From positions 124,283-188,282 of the forward strand of contig NZ_RCIP01000002.1 in assembly GCF_004000275.1 (NCBI RefSeq): a DNA stretch of 64,000 bases, given 5' to 3'. The position numbers were made by a program, and so were the translations under genes. Shown here in pieces: positions 20,290 through 30,772 of this stretch. This DNA is from Saccharospirillum alexandrii. Lineage in GTDB: Bacteria > Pseudomonadota > Gammaproteobacteria > Pseudomonadales > Natronospirillaceae. A model generated the notes under the pieces. The model searched no databases. It was not told the DNA's origin and was given only the letters and a program-made list of their open reading frames with translations. How positions within the stretch are numbered: position 1 is the first letter of the stretch; every line of letters begins with the position of its first letter.

Positions 20290-21189
20290 ATGTTTAAACA
20301 CAAACACATTATTGTCTTGATTGATCCGGCCGAAGACAGTGCCCTGGCCGTCAGCAAGGCCAGCCGTCTGGCGCGTCTTGACGACGCGCACCTCACCCTG
20401 TTCGCCTGCGGGTACAATGCCAGCCTGGCGTCCAATCACCCACTCAACCCGGAGACGTCGGAAAAAGCCCAGAAAGCCTACATGCATCGTATGATGGAAG
20501 GGCTGGAAACCATCGCAGACATCGCTCGCAATGAAGCCGTCGAGGTCTCACTCGAAGGCGTCTGGGACAAACATGCCGGCACGGCGTTATTGAATTACCT
20601 GTCTGACCACCCGACCGATATGGTGGTAAAGGCCACCCACCATCAAAACGTCATTCAACGTACTTTTTTCAGCCAGACCGACTGGGAGCTGATTCGCCAT
20701 TGCCCGGTGCCGCTGCTGCTGACCAAATCAAACGCCTGGGGTGACCCGGTGCGCCTTACCGCCGCTGTAGACCCGGTGCAGGCCAACGACAAACCCGATA
20801 CGCTCGATGAACACATTGTCCGCTGGGGCAAGGATTTTGGCACCCACCTCAACGGCCGGCTCGAACTGCTGCATGTGTACGATCCCACGCCACTGCTTAT
20901 CTACCTCGATCAGCCCACCATTGACAGTGCCGACATCAGTGAAGAGATTCGCGAGCAACATGAGCAGGCCTTGCACCAACTGGCCGATCAGCACCAGATC
21001 GACCGGGCCAACACGGTGCTCGAAACCGGTTCAACCCTGTCGGTTATTCCGGAGTACCTGCACCAGGCCAATGTTGACATGGTCATCATGGGGGCCGTGG
21101 CCCGAAGCGGGTTGGAACGCTGGCTGCTGGGCCATACCGCCGAGAAAATTCTGGACCGGATAACGGTCGATATTCTGATTGTTAAATAA
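20290..21189 (+). CDS. Tandem universal stress protein (UspE-like)
   Basis: 299-residue protein with two Usp domains (about 1-150 and 155-299). The second domain ends with the nucleotide-binding type motif VIMGAVARSGLERWLLGHTA, followed by TVDILIVK. Double-domain length resembles UspE, a cytoplasmic stress protein. The ATG at 20290 has GAGGA about 8 nt upstream; the open frame reaches 20263 but without support. Probably monocistronic. Confidence 0.88.
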   Translation: MFKHKHIIVLIDPAEDSALAVSKASRLARLDDAHLTLFACGYNASLASNHPLNPETSEKAQKAYMHRMMEGLETIADIARNEAVEVSLEGVWDKHAGTALLNYLSDHPTDMVVKATHHQNVIQRTFFSQTDWELIRHCPVPLLLTKSNAWGDPVRLTAAVDPVQANDKPDTLDEHIVRWGKDFGTHLNGRLELLHVYDPTPLLIYLDQPTIDSADISEEIREQHEQALHQLADQHQIDRANTVLETGSTLSVIPEYLHQANVDMVIMGAVARSGLERWLLGHTAEKILDRITVDILIVK

Positions 21190-21218
21190 CAGCACAAACC
21201 CCGATCAGCATACCGTAA

Positions 21219-21249
21219 GGTGCAACACTTTCTTTCAAGGTGTTGCACC
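21219..21249. repeat. Perfect 10-bp inverted repeat between usp gene and aroA
   Basis: GGTGCAACAC (21219-21228) and GTGTTGCACC (21240-21249) form a perfect stem with an 11-nt loop, 29 nt after the usp stop. There is no following T-run, so it is either a non-canonical terminator, an mRNA 3'-end stabiliser, or an operator ahead of aroA. Confidence 0.5.
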
Positions 21250-21307
21250 GGATGCAAGACCACCCCAAGCTGACGTACAATAGTCGCCCGATTTCTTCAG
21301 CGTACGG

Positions 21308-22603
21308 ATGGCTATGCAAACTCTGACCCTCCCCAGACTGCGACAGGCGCGCGGCACCGTTCACATTCCCGGCTCCAAAAGCCTGTCGAACCGAATCCTG
21401 CTGCTGGCGGCCCTGTGCAAGGGCACTACCCGCGTCAGCAACCTGCTGGTCAGCGACGACATCCGCTATATGCTCGACGCCCTGTACGAACTGGGCATTC
21501 CTTATTACCTGAGCGACGATGGCACCGAATGCCGCGTGGTCGGTCAGGCGGGTGAGCTGGCTCGCGGCCAGGTGTTAACGCTGTTTCTGGGCAATGCGGG
21601 CACCGCCATGCGGCCCCTGGCTGCCGCCCTCTGTGCCGGTTCCGGTGAGTTTGAACTGACCGGTGAGCCGCGCATGGCTGAACGCCCCATCGGCGACCTG
21701 GTCGACGCCCTGACGCCACTGGGTGCCAACGTAACCTACCTCGGACAAGCCGGTTTCCCGCCTCTGCGGATTAAAGCGCAGACACTTCGAGGCGGCGAAG
21801 TCAGTATCGATGGCAGTATTTCCAGCCAGTTTCTCACCGCACTGCTGATGACAGCCCCCCTGCTGACGGAAGACCTCACCATCAAAGTGAGCGGTGAGCT
21901 GGTGTCAAAGCCTTACATCGACATCACGCTCAATGTCATGCAGCAATTCGGAGTGACGGTTACCAACGACAATTACCACTCTTTTCACATCAGCGCCGAC
22001 CAAGCCTATGTCAGCCCGGGTCGGATCATGGTTGAGGGCGATGCCTCCAGTGCCAGCTATTTTCTTGCCGCTGGCGCCATTGGTGGCGGACCGGTTCGGG
22101 TTGAAGGCACCGGAACGGCATCGGTACAGGGTGATGCCCGTTTCGCCGAGGTACTCGAACAAATGGGCGCCCGGGTCACCTGGAGCGAACACTGGATTGA
22201 GGTCAGCAAAGACGGTCCACTTAAAGCCGTCGATGTCGACCTGAACCACATTCCCGATGCGGCCATGACCATTGCCACCACGGCCCTGTTTGCCGAGGGC
22301 ACCACACGCATTCGCAATATTTATAACTGGCGGGTCAAAGAGACCGACCGGCTGGCGGCCATGGCAACAGAATTGCGCAAACTGGGCGCTACTGTGGATG
22401 AAGGCGAGGATTACATTGCCATCACGCCGCCCAAGGTAGTGCAATCGGCCGCCATTGACACCTACAACGATCACCGCATTGCGATGTGCTTTTCGCTGGC
22501 GGCTTTCAGCGAGGCCGAGATCACCATTAACGACCCGGGCTGTACGTCAAAAACCTTTCCGGACTATTTCGAACGCTTTGCCAGCATCACCCACAGTGAA
22601 TGA
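21308..22603 (+). CDS. aroA: 3-phosphoshikimate 1-carboxyvinyltransferase (EPSP synthase)
   Basis: Sixth step of the shikimate pathway: transfers enolpyruvate from PEP to shikimate-3-phosphate. The 431 residues show [31 protein letters not shown] and [10 protein letters not shown]-like strands, with [14 protein letters not shown] at the C-terminus. The [11 protein letters not shown] form belongs to the class I enzyme. A second ATG two codons downstream (21314) could be the real start, since no clear ribosome site separates them. Confidence 0.95.
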   Translation: MAMQTLTLPRLRQARGTVHIPGSKSLSNRILLLAALCKGTTRVSNLLVSDDIRYMLDALYELGIPYYLSDDGTECRVVGQAGELARGQVLTLFLGNAGTAMRPLAAALCAGSGEFELTGEPRMAERPIGDLVDALTPLGANVTYLGQAGFPPLRIKAQTLRGGEVSIDGSISSQFLTALLMTAPLLTEDLTIKVSGELVSKPYIDITLNVMQQFGVTVTNDNYHSFHISADQAYVSPGRIMVEGDASSASYFLAAGAIGGGPVRVEGTGTASVQGDARFAEVLEQMGARVTWSEHWIEVSKDGPLKAVDVDLNHIPDAAMTIATTALFAEGTTRIRNIYNWRVKETDRLAAMATELRKLGATVDEGEDYIAITPPKVVQSAAIDTYNDHRIAMCFSLAAFSEAEITINDPGCTSKTFPDYFERFASITHSE

Positions 22604-22673
22604 GCTCTGTGCACCCTGCAGAAAACCCTCATACTGCGACCATGGTAAGGCTGCAAAGCGGCGTGTCAGTCCC

Positions 22674-22679
22674 TATAAT
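22674..22679 (+). promoter_or_regulatory. Probable -10 box of the ppa promoter
   Basis: A perfect TATAAT lies 72 nt before the ppa start codon. At 17-nt spacing the -35 position holds CTGCAA, a poor match to TTGACA, so the promoter may rely on the -10 element or an activator. Confidence 0.45.
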
Positions 22680-22750
22680 GGCGCGCACACTGTTAATACT
22701 TGCCGCCTGAGACCAGGCGGTACCCTTTTACGAACCAGGAGGCCCGCTTC

Positions 22751-23281
22751 ATGAGCTATAACCAGATCCCGGCCGGGAAAGACCTGCCTAACGATGTCTA
22801 CGTTGCCATTGAAATACCGGCGAACAGCAGCCCGATCAAATACGAAATCGATAAGGATTTCGACGCGCTGATGGTCGACCGCTTCATGGCTACGCCCATG
22901 TTTTACCCGGCCAACTACGGCTACATCCCCAACACCCTGGCCGATGACGGCGATGCGGTAGACGTATTGGTCGTCACGCCCTATCCGGTGGTACCCGGCA
23001 GTGTCATTCGCGCGCGTCCGGTGGGCGTTCTGGAAATGACCGACGAAGCGGGTTCCGATGCCAAAGTGGTTGCGGTTCCGCACAGCAAGCTCAGCGCTCT
23101 GTACGACGATGTTCAGGAAGTGACCGACCTGCCCGCCCTGCTGCTGGAGCAAATCAAACACTTTTTCGAGAACTACAAGGATCTCGAAAAAGGCAAGTGG
23201 GTCAAAGTCGAAGGCTGGGCCGATGCAGCCCGCGCCAAAGAAATTATTACCGAAGCGGCCAACGCCTACGACAAGCAATAA
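22751..23281 (+). CDS. ppa: Inorganic pyrophosphatase (family I)
   Basis: Soluble Mg-dependent enzyme that hydrolyses pyrophosphate and so drives biosynthetic reactions. The 176 residues match E. coli Ppa in length and show [17 protein letters not shown] and the active-site signature [11 protein letters not shown] start at the ATG at 22751 because AGGAGG lies 7 nt upstream; the frame is open from 22700 but those residues are not family-like. A strong terminator follows. Confidence 0.96.
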   Translation: MSYNQIPAGKDLPNDVYVAIEIPANSSPIKYEIDKDFDALMVDRFMATPMFYPANYGYIPNTLADDGDAVDVLVVTPYPVVPGSVIRARPVGVLEMTDEAGSDAKVVAVPHSKLSALYDDVQEVTDLPALLLEQIKHFFENYKDLEKGKWVKVEGWADAARAKEIITEAANAYDKQ

Positions 23282-23311
23282 TCAATTTGGCCTGAATCGC
23301 CAAAAAATGCT

Positions 23312-23345
23312 AAAAAAAGCCGGGATCACGGTCCCGGCTTTTTTA
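23312..23345. terminator. Bidirectional rho-independent terminator between ppa and the DUF2333 gene
   Basis: AAAAAAAGCCGGGA and TCCCGGCTTTTTT flank a short loop, giving a GC stem with an A-run on one side and a T-run on the other. It can therefore end both the plus-strand ppa transcript and the converging minus-strand gene. Confidence 0.9.
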
Positions 23346-23362
23346 CGTCTGGCGATAACCCG

Positions 23363-24415
23363 TTAGCCACTGGCCATCAGCTCGCGCAGATCGGCCAGAG
23401 CGGCGTTCGCCCGCGAAATGTAGTTGGCCATGACCAGCGAATGATTGGCCAGAAGACCAAAGCCACTGCCGTTCAGGACCATGGGCGAAAAGACCATTCT
23501 CTGGGTGCCTTCCAGTTCACGGATCACTTGCTGCAAACTGACCCGGGCATTCTTGTTATCCAGAATCGAACCAAAATCCGCTTCGATCGCTTTTAAAATG
23601 TGCAACAAGGCCCAGGCAGACCCCCGGGCTTCATAAAAAACATTGTCCACTTCCAGACGCGGCGTTTTCACAATCTCTTCTTCGCTACTGATAACGCTAG
23701 TGGCCGCATCCGGGTTGAGCATCAGATTGGTACTGACGCTGCGCTGACCCACCGAGGCGCTCAATCGCTGTGACAGGGAGCCCAGCCGGGTTTCGACATC
23801 CTCCAGCCAGCGGTTCAGGTTATCGGCCCGCGCGTAGAACTGAGCCCGGGTGTTTTCGGGATCGGACAGGCGCATCATGTAGGCATCGATGTACTCAAGC
23901 CCACGCCGATACTCACTCTCGGTGGACGGCAGCATCCAGCTGTTGTGGTCAAAATGAAACAGCGGCTCCGCTCTGGCCAGATCCGGATCTTCAGTCGACT
24001 GAGACTGGGAACGACTCATATCTCGGCGCATGGCCCGGCTCAAATCCCGCACCTGAATGATCACCCCAAACTCCCAGCTTGGCATGTTGTCGAGCCACAG
24101 CGAAGGCGGGGTCACGTCATTGGCCAGGTAGCCACCGGGCTTTTCAAGTACCACCGTCATCAGTTCTTTAAGGGTATAGGTTGTGGTGTACCCAACGACC
24201 AGCTCGTGGCCATTGTCGCTGGCATGGCGTTCGGCGAGCGCAACGACATCCCGCTCTCCGGGTTCGTTACTCCAGTACCAGCCCAGCAGAACCAGTGCCA
24301 GAAAAACAACCAGCGCCGCCAGGCCCAGCCAGCGGCTGGAGCGACCGGTCAGTCGAAAACGGCCAAGCCCTCGACCCAGTCCTGTCTTAATGCGTGACCA
24401 TCGTTCACGAATCAT
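23363..24415 (-). CDS. DUF2333 family membrane-anchored protein
   Basis: 350-residue protein of unknown function that I recognise as DUF2333-like. It has a basic cytoplasmic N-terminus, one membrane segment (about residues 29-46, ending LLGWYWS) and a long, mostly helical periplasmic part. Features include the segment YTLKELMTVVLEKPGGYLAN and a conserved-looking C-terminal stretch (NGSGFGLLANHSLVMANYIS). It is monocistronic and convergent with ppa. A structural or envelope role is plausible but not shown. Confidence 0.8.
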   Translation of the reverse strand: MIRERWSRIKTGLGRGLGRFRLTGRSSRWLGLAALVVFLALVLLGWYWSNEPGERDVVALAERHASDNGHELVVGYTTTYTLKELMTVVLEKPGGYLANDVTPPSLWLDNMPSWEFGVIIQVRDLSRAMRRDMSRSQSQSTEDPDLARAEPLFHFDHNSWMLPSTESEYRRGLEYIDAYMMRLSDPENTRAQFYARADNLNRWLEDVETRLGSLSQRLSASVGQRSVSTNLMLNPDAATSVISSEEEIVKTPRLEVDNVFYEARGSAWALLHILKAIEADFGSILDNKNARVSLQQVIRELEGTQRMVFSPMVLNGSGFGLLANHSLVMANYISRANAALADLRELMASG

Positions 24416-24758
24416 TTGTCTGAACTCCCTGCCTGTCGACTTTGAAATAGTGTTAAAAGTAATCGCTATGCCGCCAGCTTAGTCATCCACTCACCCGAAA
24501 CCAAGGGATGATGGTCACAAAAGCAATAATGCTATTGGACCGTCTTCACACCCTCTGGCCGGACAGCGCCTGAAATGCACGAAAAGCATGGAAAGGCAGG
24601 CATTTGATGATGAAAATTCACAACTAAAATTCGCCGATTCAGTTGTTCGACGAATTTAACAGCACTATCGTCTATATTTCCGGTCAGGTTCCCGGACATT
24701 GGTCGATTCACCACCTACACTCTCATCCGGACCAACAGCTAAGGACACACAGGTACTC
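24416..24758. other. Divergent intergenic region DUF2333 gene / aroQ
   Basis: 343 bases without a gene. It must contain promoters for the DUF2333 gene (minus) and for aroQ-accB-accC (plus). The one structure I see is an imperfect inverted repeat, TAAAATTCG (24625-24633) and CGAATTTAA (24651-24659), 8 of 9 pairs, about 100 nt upstream of aroQ. It could be an operator for fatty-acid regulation of accBC. Confidence 0.4.
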
Positions 24759-25199
24759 ATGGCGCAATTACTGCTGCTCAATGGCCCCAACCTCAATTTG
24801 CTGGGCACTCGGGAGCCCGAGGTATACGGACACACAACGCTCAACGACATCGAACAGTCGCTAGCACGCGCCGCTGCCGACCTCGGCCACAGCCTGGCCT
24901 GTACTCAAAGCAATCACGAAGGCATGCTGATCGACCGCATTCACCAGGCCCGGGATGAAGGGGTCAACTTCATTCTGATCAACCCCGGCGCATTCACTCA
25001 CACCAGTGTTGCCCTGCGCGATGCGCTAGCCGGGGTTGCCATTCCCTACATTGAGTTGCACCTGTCCAACGTGCATGCCCGTGAACCGTTCAGACATCAT
25101 TCGTATCTTTCCGACCAGGCGGTCGGAGTGATATGTGGATTTGGAGCGCACAGCTACGAACTCGCTCTGCACGCCGCCCATCAACAGTTAACGCACTGA
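24759..25199 (+). CDS. aroQ: Type II 3-dehydroquinate dehydratase
   Basis: Dehydrates 3-dehydroquinate to 3-dehydroshikimate in the shikimate pathway. The 146 residues have [20 protein letters not shown], the active-site [16 protein letters not shown] and [20 protein letters not shown], all type II signatures. The ATG at 24759 gives family length; AAGGA lies a little far upstream. It begins an aroQ-accB-accC operon, as in Pseudomonas. Confidence 0.96.
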   Translation: MAQLLLLNGPNLNLLGTREPEVYGHTTLNDIEQSLARAAADLGHSLACTQSNHEGMLIDRIHQARDEGVNFILINPGAFTHTSVALRDALAGVAIPYIELHLSNVHAREPFRHHSYLSDQAVGVICGFGAHSYELALHAAHQQLTH

Positions 25200-25214
25200 A
25201 TAAAGGAACCCCTT

Positions 25215-25670
25215 ATGGACATTCGCAAGGTCAAGAAGTTGATCGAACTGCTGGAAGAATCCGGCATCGATGAAATTGAAATCACTGAAGGTGAAGAAGC
25301 CATTCGCATCAGCCGTACCTCACACAGCCTGCCCCCGCAGCAGATGCATTACGCAGCAGCGCCTGCTCCAATGGCAGCGCCTGCCGCCGCACCGGCCCCG
25401 GCAGCGGCCGAACCCAGCGCCCCGGCTGAACCGGCAGGCCACTCTGTACGCTCACCCATGGTCGGCACGTTCTATCGCGCGCCGTCGCCAACGAGCCCCA
25501 ACTTTGTAGAAGTAGGCCAGCAAGTGAAACAGGGTGACACCATTTGCATCGTTGAAGCGATGAAGATGATGAACCAGATCGAAGCCGACAAGAGCGGCAC
25601 CGTTGAAGCGATTCTGGTCGAAAACGGTCAGCCGGTCGAATTCGACCAACCCCTGGTCACCATCAGCTAA
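25215..25670 (+). CDS. accB: Acetyl-CoA carboxylase biotin carboxyl carrier protein AccB
   Basis: Carries biotin between carboxylase and carboxyltransferase in fatty-acid synthesis. The 151 residues show an N-terminal dimerisation region, an Ala/Pro-rich flexible linker (about 47-74) and a biotinyl domain. The domain has the EAMKMMN motif at Lys117, and the family 'thumb' region ([13 protein letters not shown]) is present. It is followed 11 nt later by accC. Confidence 0.97.
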   Translation: MDIRKVKKLIELLEESGIDEIEITEGEEAIRISRTSHSLPPQQMHYAAAPAPMAAPAAAPAPAAAEPSAPAEPAGHSVRSPMVGTFYRAPSPTSPNFVEVGQQVKQGDTICIVEAMKMMNQIEADKSGTVEAILVENGQPVEFDQPLVTIS

Positions 25671-25681
25671 CGAGGCCTGTC

Positions 25682-27028
25682 ATGCTTAAGAAAGTCCTGA
25701 TTGCTAACCGCGGCGAGATTGCTTTGCGCATCCTGCGGGCCTGCAAAGAGCTGGGCATTCAGACGGTGGCGGTGCACTCTGTCGTCGACCGTGAGTTGAA
25801 ACACGTGAAGCTCGCCGACGAGTCGGTCTGTATTGGTCCCAATGCCTCCTCAGCCAGCTACCTGAACATACCCGCCCTGATCGCCGCGGCCGAAGTCACG
25901 GATGCCGATGGCATTCATCCCGGTTACGGCTTTCTAGCTGAACGGGCTGACTTCTGCGAGCAGGTCGAGAAATCCGGCTTTACCTTCATCGGCCCGTCGT
26001 CCAGCGTTATCCGGCTGATGGGTGACAAGGTTTCGGCCATTGAAGCCATGAAAAAAGCCGGCGTGCCGACGGTTCCGGGTTCCGATGGCCCGATGACCGA
26101 CGACCCGGAAAAATGCCTGGCCATGGGTCGCCAGGTGGGCTATCCGGTCATCATCAAGGCCGCTGCCGGTGGCGGCGGGCGCGGCATGCGCGTTGTTCAT
26201 GCGGAAAAAGACCTGCTCAACGCCATACAAGTCACACAGAACGAAGCCGCAGCCGCCTTTGGTGACGGCACCGTTTACATGGAAAAGTTCCTGCAAAACC
26301 CGCGTCACGTTGAAATTCAGGTGCTGGCCGACACCCACGGCAACGCCATTCACCTCGGCGATCGCGACTGCTCACTGCAGCGTCGTCACCAGAAGGTCAT
26401 GGAAGAAGCACCGGCTCCGCACATCGACCCGGAAGCGCGCGCCAAAGTGCAGAAAGCCTGTGTGGATGCCTGCATCGAAATTGGCTACCGTGGCGCTGGC
26501 ACCTTTGAATTCCTATACGAAGACGGCAACTTCTATTTCATTGAAATGAACACCCGCGTTCAGGTTGAGCATCCGGTGACCGAAATGGTGACCGGGGTGG
26601 ACATCATCAAGGAACAACTGCGCATCGCCTCGGGCGAGCCGCTGTCCTATCGTCAGGATGAAATCCAGATCAAAGGCCATGCCTTTGAGTGCCGCATTAA
26701 CGCCGAAGACCCGCGTACGTTTATGCCCAGCCCGGGCAAAATCACCCAGTTCCACCCGCCCGGTGGCCTGGGCGTGCGTTGGGATTCGCACATTTATTCC
26801 GGCTACACCATCCCGCCGTTTTACGACTCCATGATCGGCAAGCTGATCACCCTGGCTGACGATCGGCCTCAGGCGCTGGCACGCATGAAATCGGCCCTGG
26901 ATGAACTGGTCATCGCCGGGATCAAGACCAACACCCCGTTGCAAATGGATCTGGTTCGAGACGAAGGCTTTGCGCGTGGTGGTGTCAACATTCACTACCT
27001 AGAGCATAAACTGGCCGACGAACAGTAA
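25682..27028 (+). CDS. accC: Biotin carboxylase AccC
   Basis: ATP-grasp subunit of acetyl-CoA carboxylase that carboxylates AccB-biotin with bicarbonate. The 448 residues contain [20 protein letters not shown], the glycine-rich lid [14 protein letters not shown], and [18 protein letters not shown]. Length is standard. It is the last gene of the aroQ-accBC operon, followed by a terminator. Confidence 0.98.
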   Translation: MLKKVLIANRGEIALRILRACKELGIQTVAVHSVVDRELKHVKLADESVCIGPNASSASYLNIPALIAAAEVTDADGIHPGYGFLAERADFCEQVEKSGFTFIGPSSSVIRLMGDKVSAIEAMKKAGVPTVPGSDGPMTDDPEKCLAMGRQVGYPVIIKAAAGGGGRGMRVVHAEKDLLNAIQVTQNEAAAAFGDGTVYMEKFLQNPRHVEIQVLADTHGNAIHLGDRDCSLQRRHQKVMEEAPAPHIDPEARAKVQKACVDACIEIGYRGAGTFEFLYEDGNFYFIEMNTRVQVEHPVTEMVTGVDIIKEQLRIASGEPLSYRQDEIQIKGHAFECRINAEDPRTFMPSPGKITQFHPPGGLGVRWDSHIYSGYTIPPFYDSMIGKLITLADDRPQALARMKSALDELVIAGIKTNTPLQMDLVRDEGFARGGVNIHYLEHKLADEQ

Positions 27029-27070
27029 GCGGGCAATCCGGCACCCATTGCCGGAACACTGATTACTACC

Positions 27071-27095
27071 AAGCCGGGTTCTGCCCGGCTTTTTG
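27071..27095 (+). terminator. Rho-independent terminator after accC
   Basis: AAGCCGGG and CCCGGCTT form an 8-bp stem around a 5-nt loop, followed by TTTTGTTGTTT, 42 nt after the accC stop. Confidence 0.88.
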
Positions 27096-27210
27096 TTGTT
27101 TGACCGCAAACAGCCCTTCGAGAGCCTGTTTGCAGGCAAAACTGAACCAACAGGCGCTCTGGTGTACACTTCACCTCTCAGACGCTGCCCAACCTTGCAC
27201 AGGATTTGCC

Positions 27211-28104
27211 ATGCCCTGGTTACACATCAAAATCCCCACACTGCCCGAGCATACCGACGCTCTGGAAGATGCCCTGCTGCTGGCCGGGTGCCAGGCGGTG
27301 ACCCTGGTCGATAGCGAAGACCAACCGGTTTTCGAACCCATCCGCGGCACAACACCACTGTGGCAACACACAACGATTCAGGGCCTGTTCGACCACGAAC
27401 TGGACGCCAATGCCCTGACCCAGCAGTTGCAAGACGCCATGCAGGCCATGAAAATTGACGCTCAGGGCCCCATCATCACGGAAATTCTGGAAGACAAAGA
27501 CTGGGAACGCAGCTGGATGGACAATTTCAAGCCCATTCCCTGCGGCGATCGGTTGTGGATCTGCCCGTCCTGGCTCGAGCCACCCGATCCGACGGCCATC
27601 AACCTGAGACTGGACCCAGGCCTCGCGTTTGGTACGGGCACACACCCGACCACCTTCCTGTGCCTGACCTGGCTCGACCAGAATACCCGGCCTGGCGATA
27701 CTGTGCTGGACTACGGTTGTGGCTCCGGCATCCTCGGCCTGGCCGCCCTGTTACTGGGCGCTGACCGAATGGACGGACTCGACATTGATCCCCAGGCACT
27801 CGATGCGACCCGGGCCAATGCCGACAACAACGCCATTGCCCCGTCACGCTTTCGGGTCATGCTCGACGATCAGGATCTCGATCCACACTATGACCTGGTG
27901 GTCGCCAACATTCTCGCAGGCCCGCTGTGCGACCTGGCTGCGTCGATCTGTAGCCGGCTCAGATCCAACGGCAAGATTGCACTGTCGGGCATACTGGAAC
28001 ACCAGGCTGATACGGTACTCGCTGCCTATGCGCCCTGGGTCGACTTCGAGCCTCGCGCAAGCCATGATGGCTGGGTTCGACTGAACGGGCGACGGCGTCA
28101 GTAG
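27211..28104 (+). CDS. prmA: Ribosomal protein L11 methyltransferase PrmA
   Basis: Trimethylates lysines of ribosomal protein L11 using SAM. The 297 residues start MPWLHIKIPTLPEHTDALED and contain LDPGLAFGTGTHPTTFLCL and the SAM motif LDYGCGSGILGLAALLLG. The open frame extends to 27100, but the ATG at 27211 matches the family start and has AGGA upstream. Confidence 0.96.
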   Translation: MPWLHIKIPTLPEHTDALEDALLLAGCQAVTLVDSEDQPVFEPIRGTTPLWQHTTIQGLFDHELDANALTQQLQDAMQAMKIDAQGPIITEILEDKDWERSWMDNFKPIPCGDRLWICPSWLEPPDPTAINLRLDPGLAFGTGTHPTTFLCLTWLDQNTRPGDTVLDYGCGSGILGLAALLLGADRMDGLDIDPQALDATRANADNNAIAPSRFRVMLDDQDLDPHYDLVVANILAGPLCDLAASICSRLRSNGKIALSGILEHQADTVLAAYAPWVDFEPRASHDGWVRLNGRRRQ

Positions 28105-28275
28105 TGGCGCCTGCCTGTTGAGTGAGGCAGTCACATATTGTTATCTGACAGCGCCTTTCTTACACTAACCGACCGTCGCGCCACATAAAACGGACCAATA
28201 ATACCCTGCGGGTCACCAGAACCGTGGCCAGAGACAGGACCAATCGTGCATGGATGCCAGGAATCATAATTAGCA

Positions 28276-29640
28276 ATGGCTGAAACCTTTATTACACAGT
28301 GCCCGCACTGCGGCACCTCTTTTCGCGTCAGTGACGAACAGCTGTCCATCGCCAACGGCTCTGTGCGCTGTGGCGCCTGCCTGCAGGTTTTCAGTGCCCG
28401 AAACCACATTGTGACTGCTGCTGCGGGCAAGCCAAAATCCAAGCCGGCCCCTCGCCCGGCGCCCAGCGCTGCAAAGCCAGCCCGGCCAACCACAAAAAAA
28501 CCGGCTCAAACCCCGAGAGCAGCAGCACCGAAAGCTGCCGCAGCCGCCAAACCCAAGGCATCGCCACCGGCAGCCAAACCCAAACCCGCCAAGCCAGCTC
28601 CGCCTTCGCGCTTTGCCGCAGACGACGATGACGATGCCGACTTCCTGTTCGCAGACAACCCGGAAGAGGACCAGGAGTTCGTCTTTCAGGACAGCGATGA
28701 CGATCTCTACGACCAGGACGATGACGATTCCGAACTGGGTGATTTGAGCGACTCGTTCATTAGCCTCAACAACCCGACCAGCAATCGCAAGAGCGCCAAC
28801 CCCTTTCAGCGTGAGGCCGATGATGAAAAAGACATCCTCGACGACCCGGAAAGCGCCGATGAAAGTTGGGCAGAGTCAATTCTGGAAGAACTTGAACGCG
28901 AAGAATCCCGGGATAACCGACGCCAGGAAAAAGCGCAGTTCGTTAGCAAGCCGATGTCCGACCCCCGACCGGTCAAGGCAAAACGGCCAGAAGCCGAACC
29001 CGCCTGGTCCGTTGACGACTCGGACACCGACGATTTCGACAGCCCCGCTTTCGGCAGCACCGACCGGCGCGGCAACGACAAGGCGACCGCATCCTCTGTT
29101 GTTCGTCAGCTGAATCACGACATCGACCTGGATTTCAATGCCGAAGACCGGCTGGCGCGCTGGCGCTGGCTGGGTGCGGTTTTTATTGTCGTACTGATCG
29201 GAGTACTGGTTGCGCAGCTTGCCTGGGTGCAACGGGATACCTACGCCAAAATGGATCAGTGGCGGGGCCTTTATCAGACCGTGTGTAACGCCGTGGGCTG
29301 CACCCTGCCGGAACAGGAAGACCTGGACCTGGTGCGCACGTCAAACGTCCTGATCCGGGATCACCGCGCATTGAATGATGTTAAATTGCTCGATGCCGTT
29401 CTGACCAACCGCGCCGCCTTCCGGCAACCCTTTCCGGTGTTGATTTTGCAATACACCGATGTCAACGGGGAACTGGTGGCCGACCAGTCGTTCACACCCG
29501 AGCAATACCTGCGTGGCGAACTGACCGGCACCCGCCTGATGCCCGTTAATACGCGCATCTATGTCTCTCTTCCAATTCGCGATCCCGGCACCCGGGCTGT
29601 GAACTACCAGCTTGTTCTGGCGCCTGCCGGAACCCGTTAA
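28276..29640 (+). CDS. Zinc-ribbon / DUF3426 membrane protein
   Basis: 454-residue protein in three parts. At the N-terminus is an MJ0042-type zinc ribbon with paired cysteines (CPHCGTSFRVSDEQL, then VRCGACLQVF). Next comes a long low-complexity Ala/Pro/Lys then Asp/Glu-rich linker (about 55-270). One membrane segment follows (about 296-315), then a C-terminal DUF3426 periplasmic domain. The family is common between prmA and dusB in Pseudomonas relatives, but its function is unknown. It has its own terminator. Confidence 0.85.
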   Translation: MAETFITQCPHCGTSFRVSDEQLSIANGSVRCGACLQVFSARNHIVTAAAGKPKSKPAPRPAPSAAKPARPTTKKPAQTPRAAAPKAAAAAKPKASPPAAKPKPAKPAPPSRFAADDDDDADFLFADNPEEDQEFVFQDSDDDLYDQDDDDSELGDLSDSFISLNNPTSNRKSANPFQREADDEKDILDDPESADESWAESILEELEREESRDNRRQEKAQFVSKPMSDPRPVKAKRPEAEPAWSVDDSDTDDFDSPAFGSTDRRGNDKATASSVVRQLNHDIDLDFNAEDRLARWRWLGAVFIVVLIGVLVAQLAWVQRDTYAKMDQWRGLYQTVCNAVGCTLPEQEDLDLVRTSNVLIRDHRALNDVKLLDAVLTNRAAFRQPFPVLILQYTDVNGELVADQSFTPEQYLRGELTGTRLMPVNTRIYVSLPIRDPGTRAVNYQLVLAPAGTR

Positions 29641-29668
29641 AAGCGATACAAGATCCGCTCAAACAATC

Positions 29669-29694
29669 AATGGGGCCAAAGGCCCCATTTTTTG
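29669..29694 (+). terminator. Rho-independent terminator after the DUF3426 gene
   Basis: AATGGGGCC and GGCCCCATT pair perfectly around an AAA loop and run into six Ts, 29 nt after the stop codon. Confidence 0.92.
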
Positions 29695-29782
29695 AAAAGA
29701 AACGGATTGTCAATCTTTCATCTGAACGCCAGAGCCAGTATCATTCCCCGCCCTTGAGCTGAGCAATTTTTAACCGATTACT

Positions 29783-30772
29783 GTGTTTGCCATCGGCCCC
29801 TATACCATTACACAACCGACCGTCCTGGCGCCTATGGCCGGAGTCACCGATCGACCGTTTCGCTCTCTGTGCCGGTCGTTGGGTGCGGGGCTGGTCGTGT
29901 CGGAAATGGTCACCAGTGATACTCGCCTGTGGAACAGCAACAAGTCTCGCTGGCGGCTTGATCACCGGGGTGAACAGGGGCCAATCAGTGTCCAGATTGC
30001 CGGTGGCGACGCCGACATGATGGCGCAGGCTGCGCAGGCCAATGTGACCCGCGGCGCACAGATTATCGACATCAATATGGGCTGCCCGGCCAAAAAAGTG
30101 TGCAACAAGGCGGCCGGTTCCGCTTTGATGCGCGATGAAGGTCTGGTTCGGGACATCCTGGCCGCCGTGGTTGGGGCGGTTGATGTCCCGGTTACCCTGA
30201 AAATCCGGACTGGCTGGTCGCCAGACCAGCGCAATGCCGTCACCATTGCTCGCATGGCGGAAGACCTCGGCATTGCGCTGCTGTCGGTGCATGGACGGAC
30301 CCGGGCCGATGCCTATAAAGGCTCGGCCGAGTACGACACCATCGCGCAGGTTAAGCAGGCCGTGAGCATTCCGGTGCTCGCCAATGGCGATATCGACAGC
30401 CCGCAGCAAGCAGCCAAGGTGCTCTCAGTCACCGGTGCCGACGGTGTAATGATTGGCCGTGCGGCCCAGGGGAACCCCTGGATCTTTCAGGCGATCAATC
30501 ATTACCTGGCCCATGGCGAGATACTGCCAGAGCCGGATTTGGACACAGTTGCTGCAACGCTGAGCCAACATGTCCAGTCGCTGCATCAGTTTTATGGAGA
30601 CTACATGGGCGTGCGCATTGCCCGTAAACACGTGGGCTGGTATCTCAAAGCCCGGGGTGTCGACCGGACGACACTCTCAGCATTCAATCACCTGGAGCAA
30701 CCGCGTGAGCAGCTCCAGGTTATAGCCACCCTTTTTCAACGTTTGACATCGTTAAAGGATACAGCAGCATGA
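29783..30772 (+). CDS. dusB: tRNA-dihydrouridine synthase DusB
   Basis: FMN-dependent reductase making dihydrouridine in tRNA. The 329 residues show LAPMAGVTDRPFRSLCRSLG, INMGCPAKKVCNKAAGSALM with the catalytic Cys, and VHGRTRADAYKG. The start is a GTG at 29783; no in-frame ATG near the start preserves the conserved N-terminus. It overlaps fis by 4 nt, the classic dusB-fis operon. Confidence 0.95.
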   Translation: MFAIGPYTITQPTVLAPMAGVTDRPFRSLCRSLGAGLVVSEMVTSDTRLWNSNKSRWRLDHRGEQGPISVQIAGGDADMMAQAAQANVTRGAQIIDINMGCPAKKVCNKAAGSALMRDEGLVRDILAAVVGAVDVPVTLKIRTGWSPDQRNAVTIARMAEDLGIALLSVHGRTRADAYKGSAEYDTIAQVKQAVSIPVLANGDIDSPQQAAKVLSVTGADGVMIGRAAQGNPWIFQAINHYLAHGEILPEPDLDTVAATLSQHVQSLHQFYGDYMGVRIARKHVGWYLKARGVDRTTLSAFNHLEQPREQLQVIATLFQRLTSLKDTAA

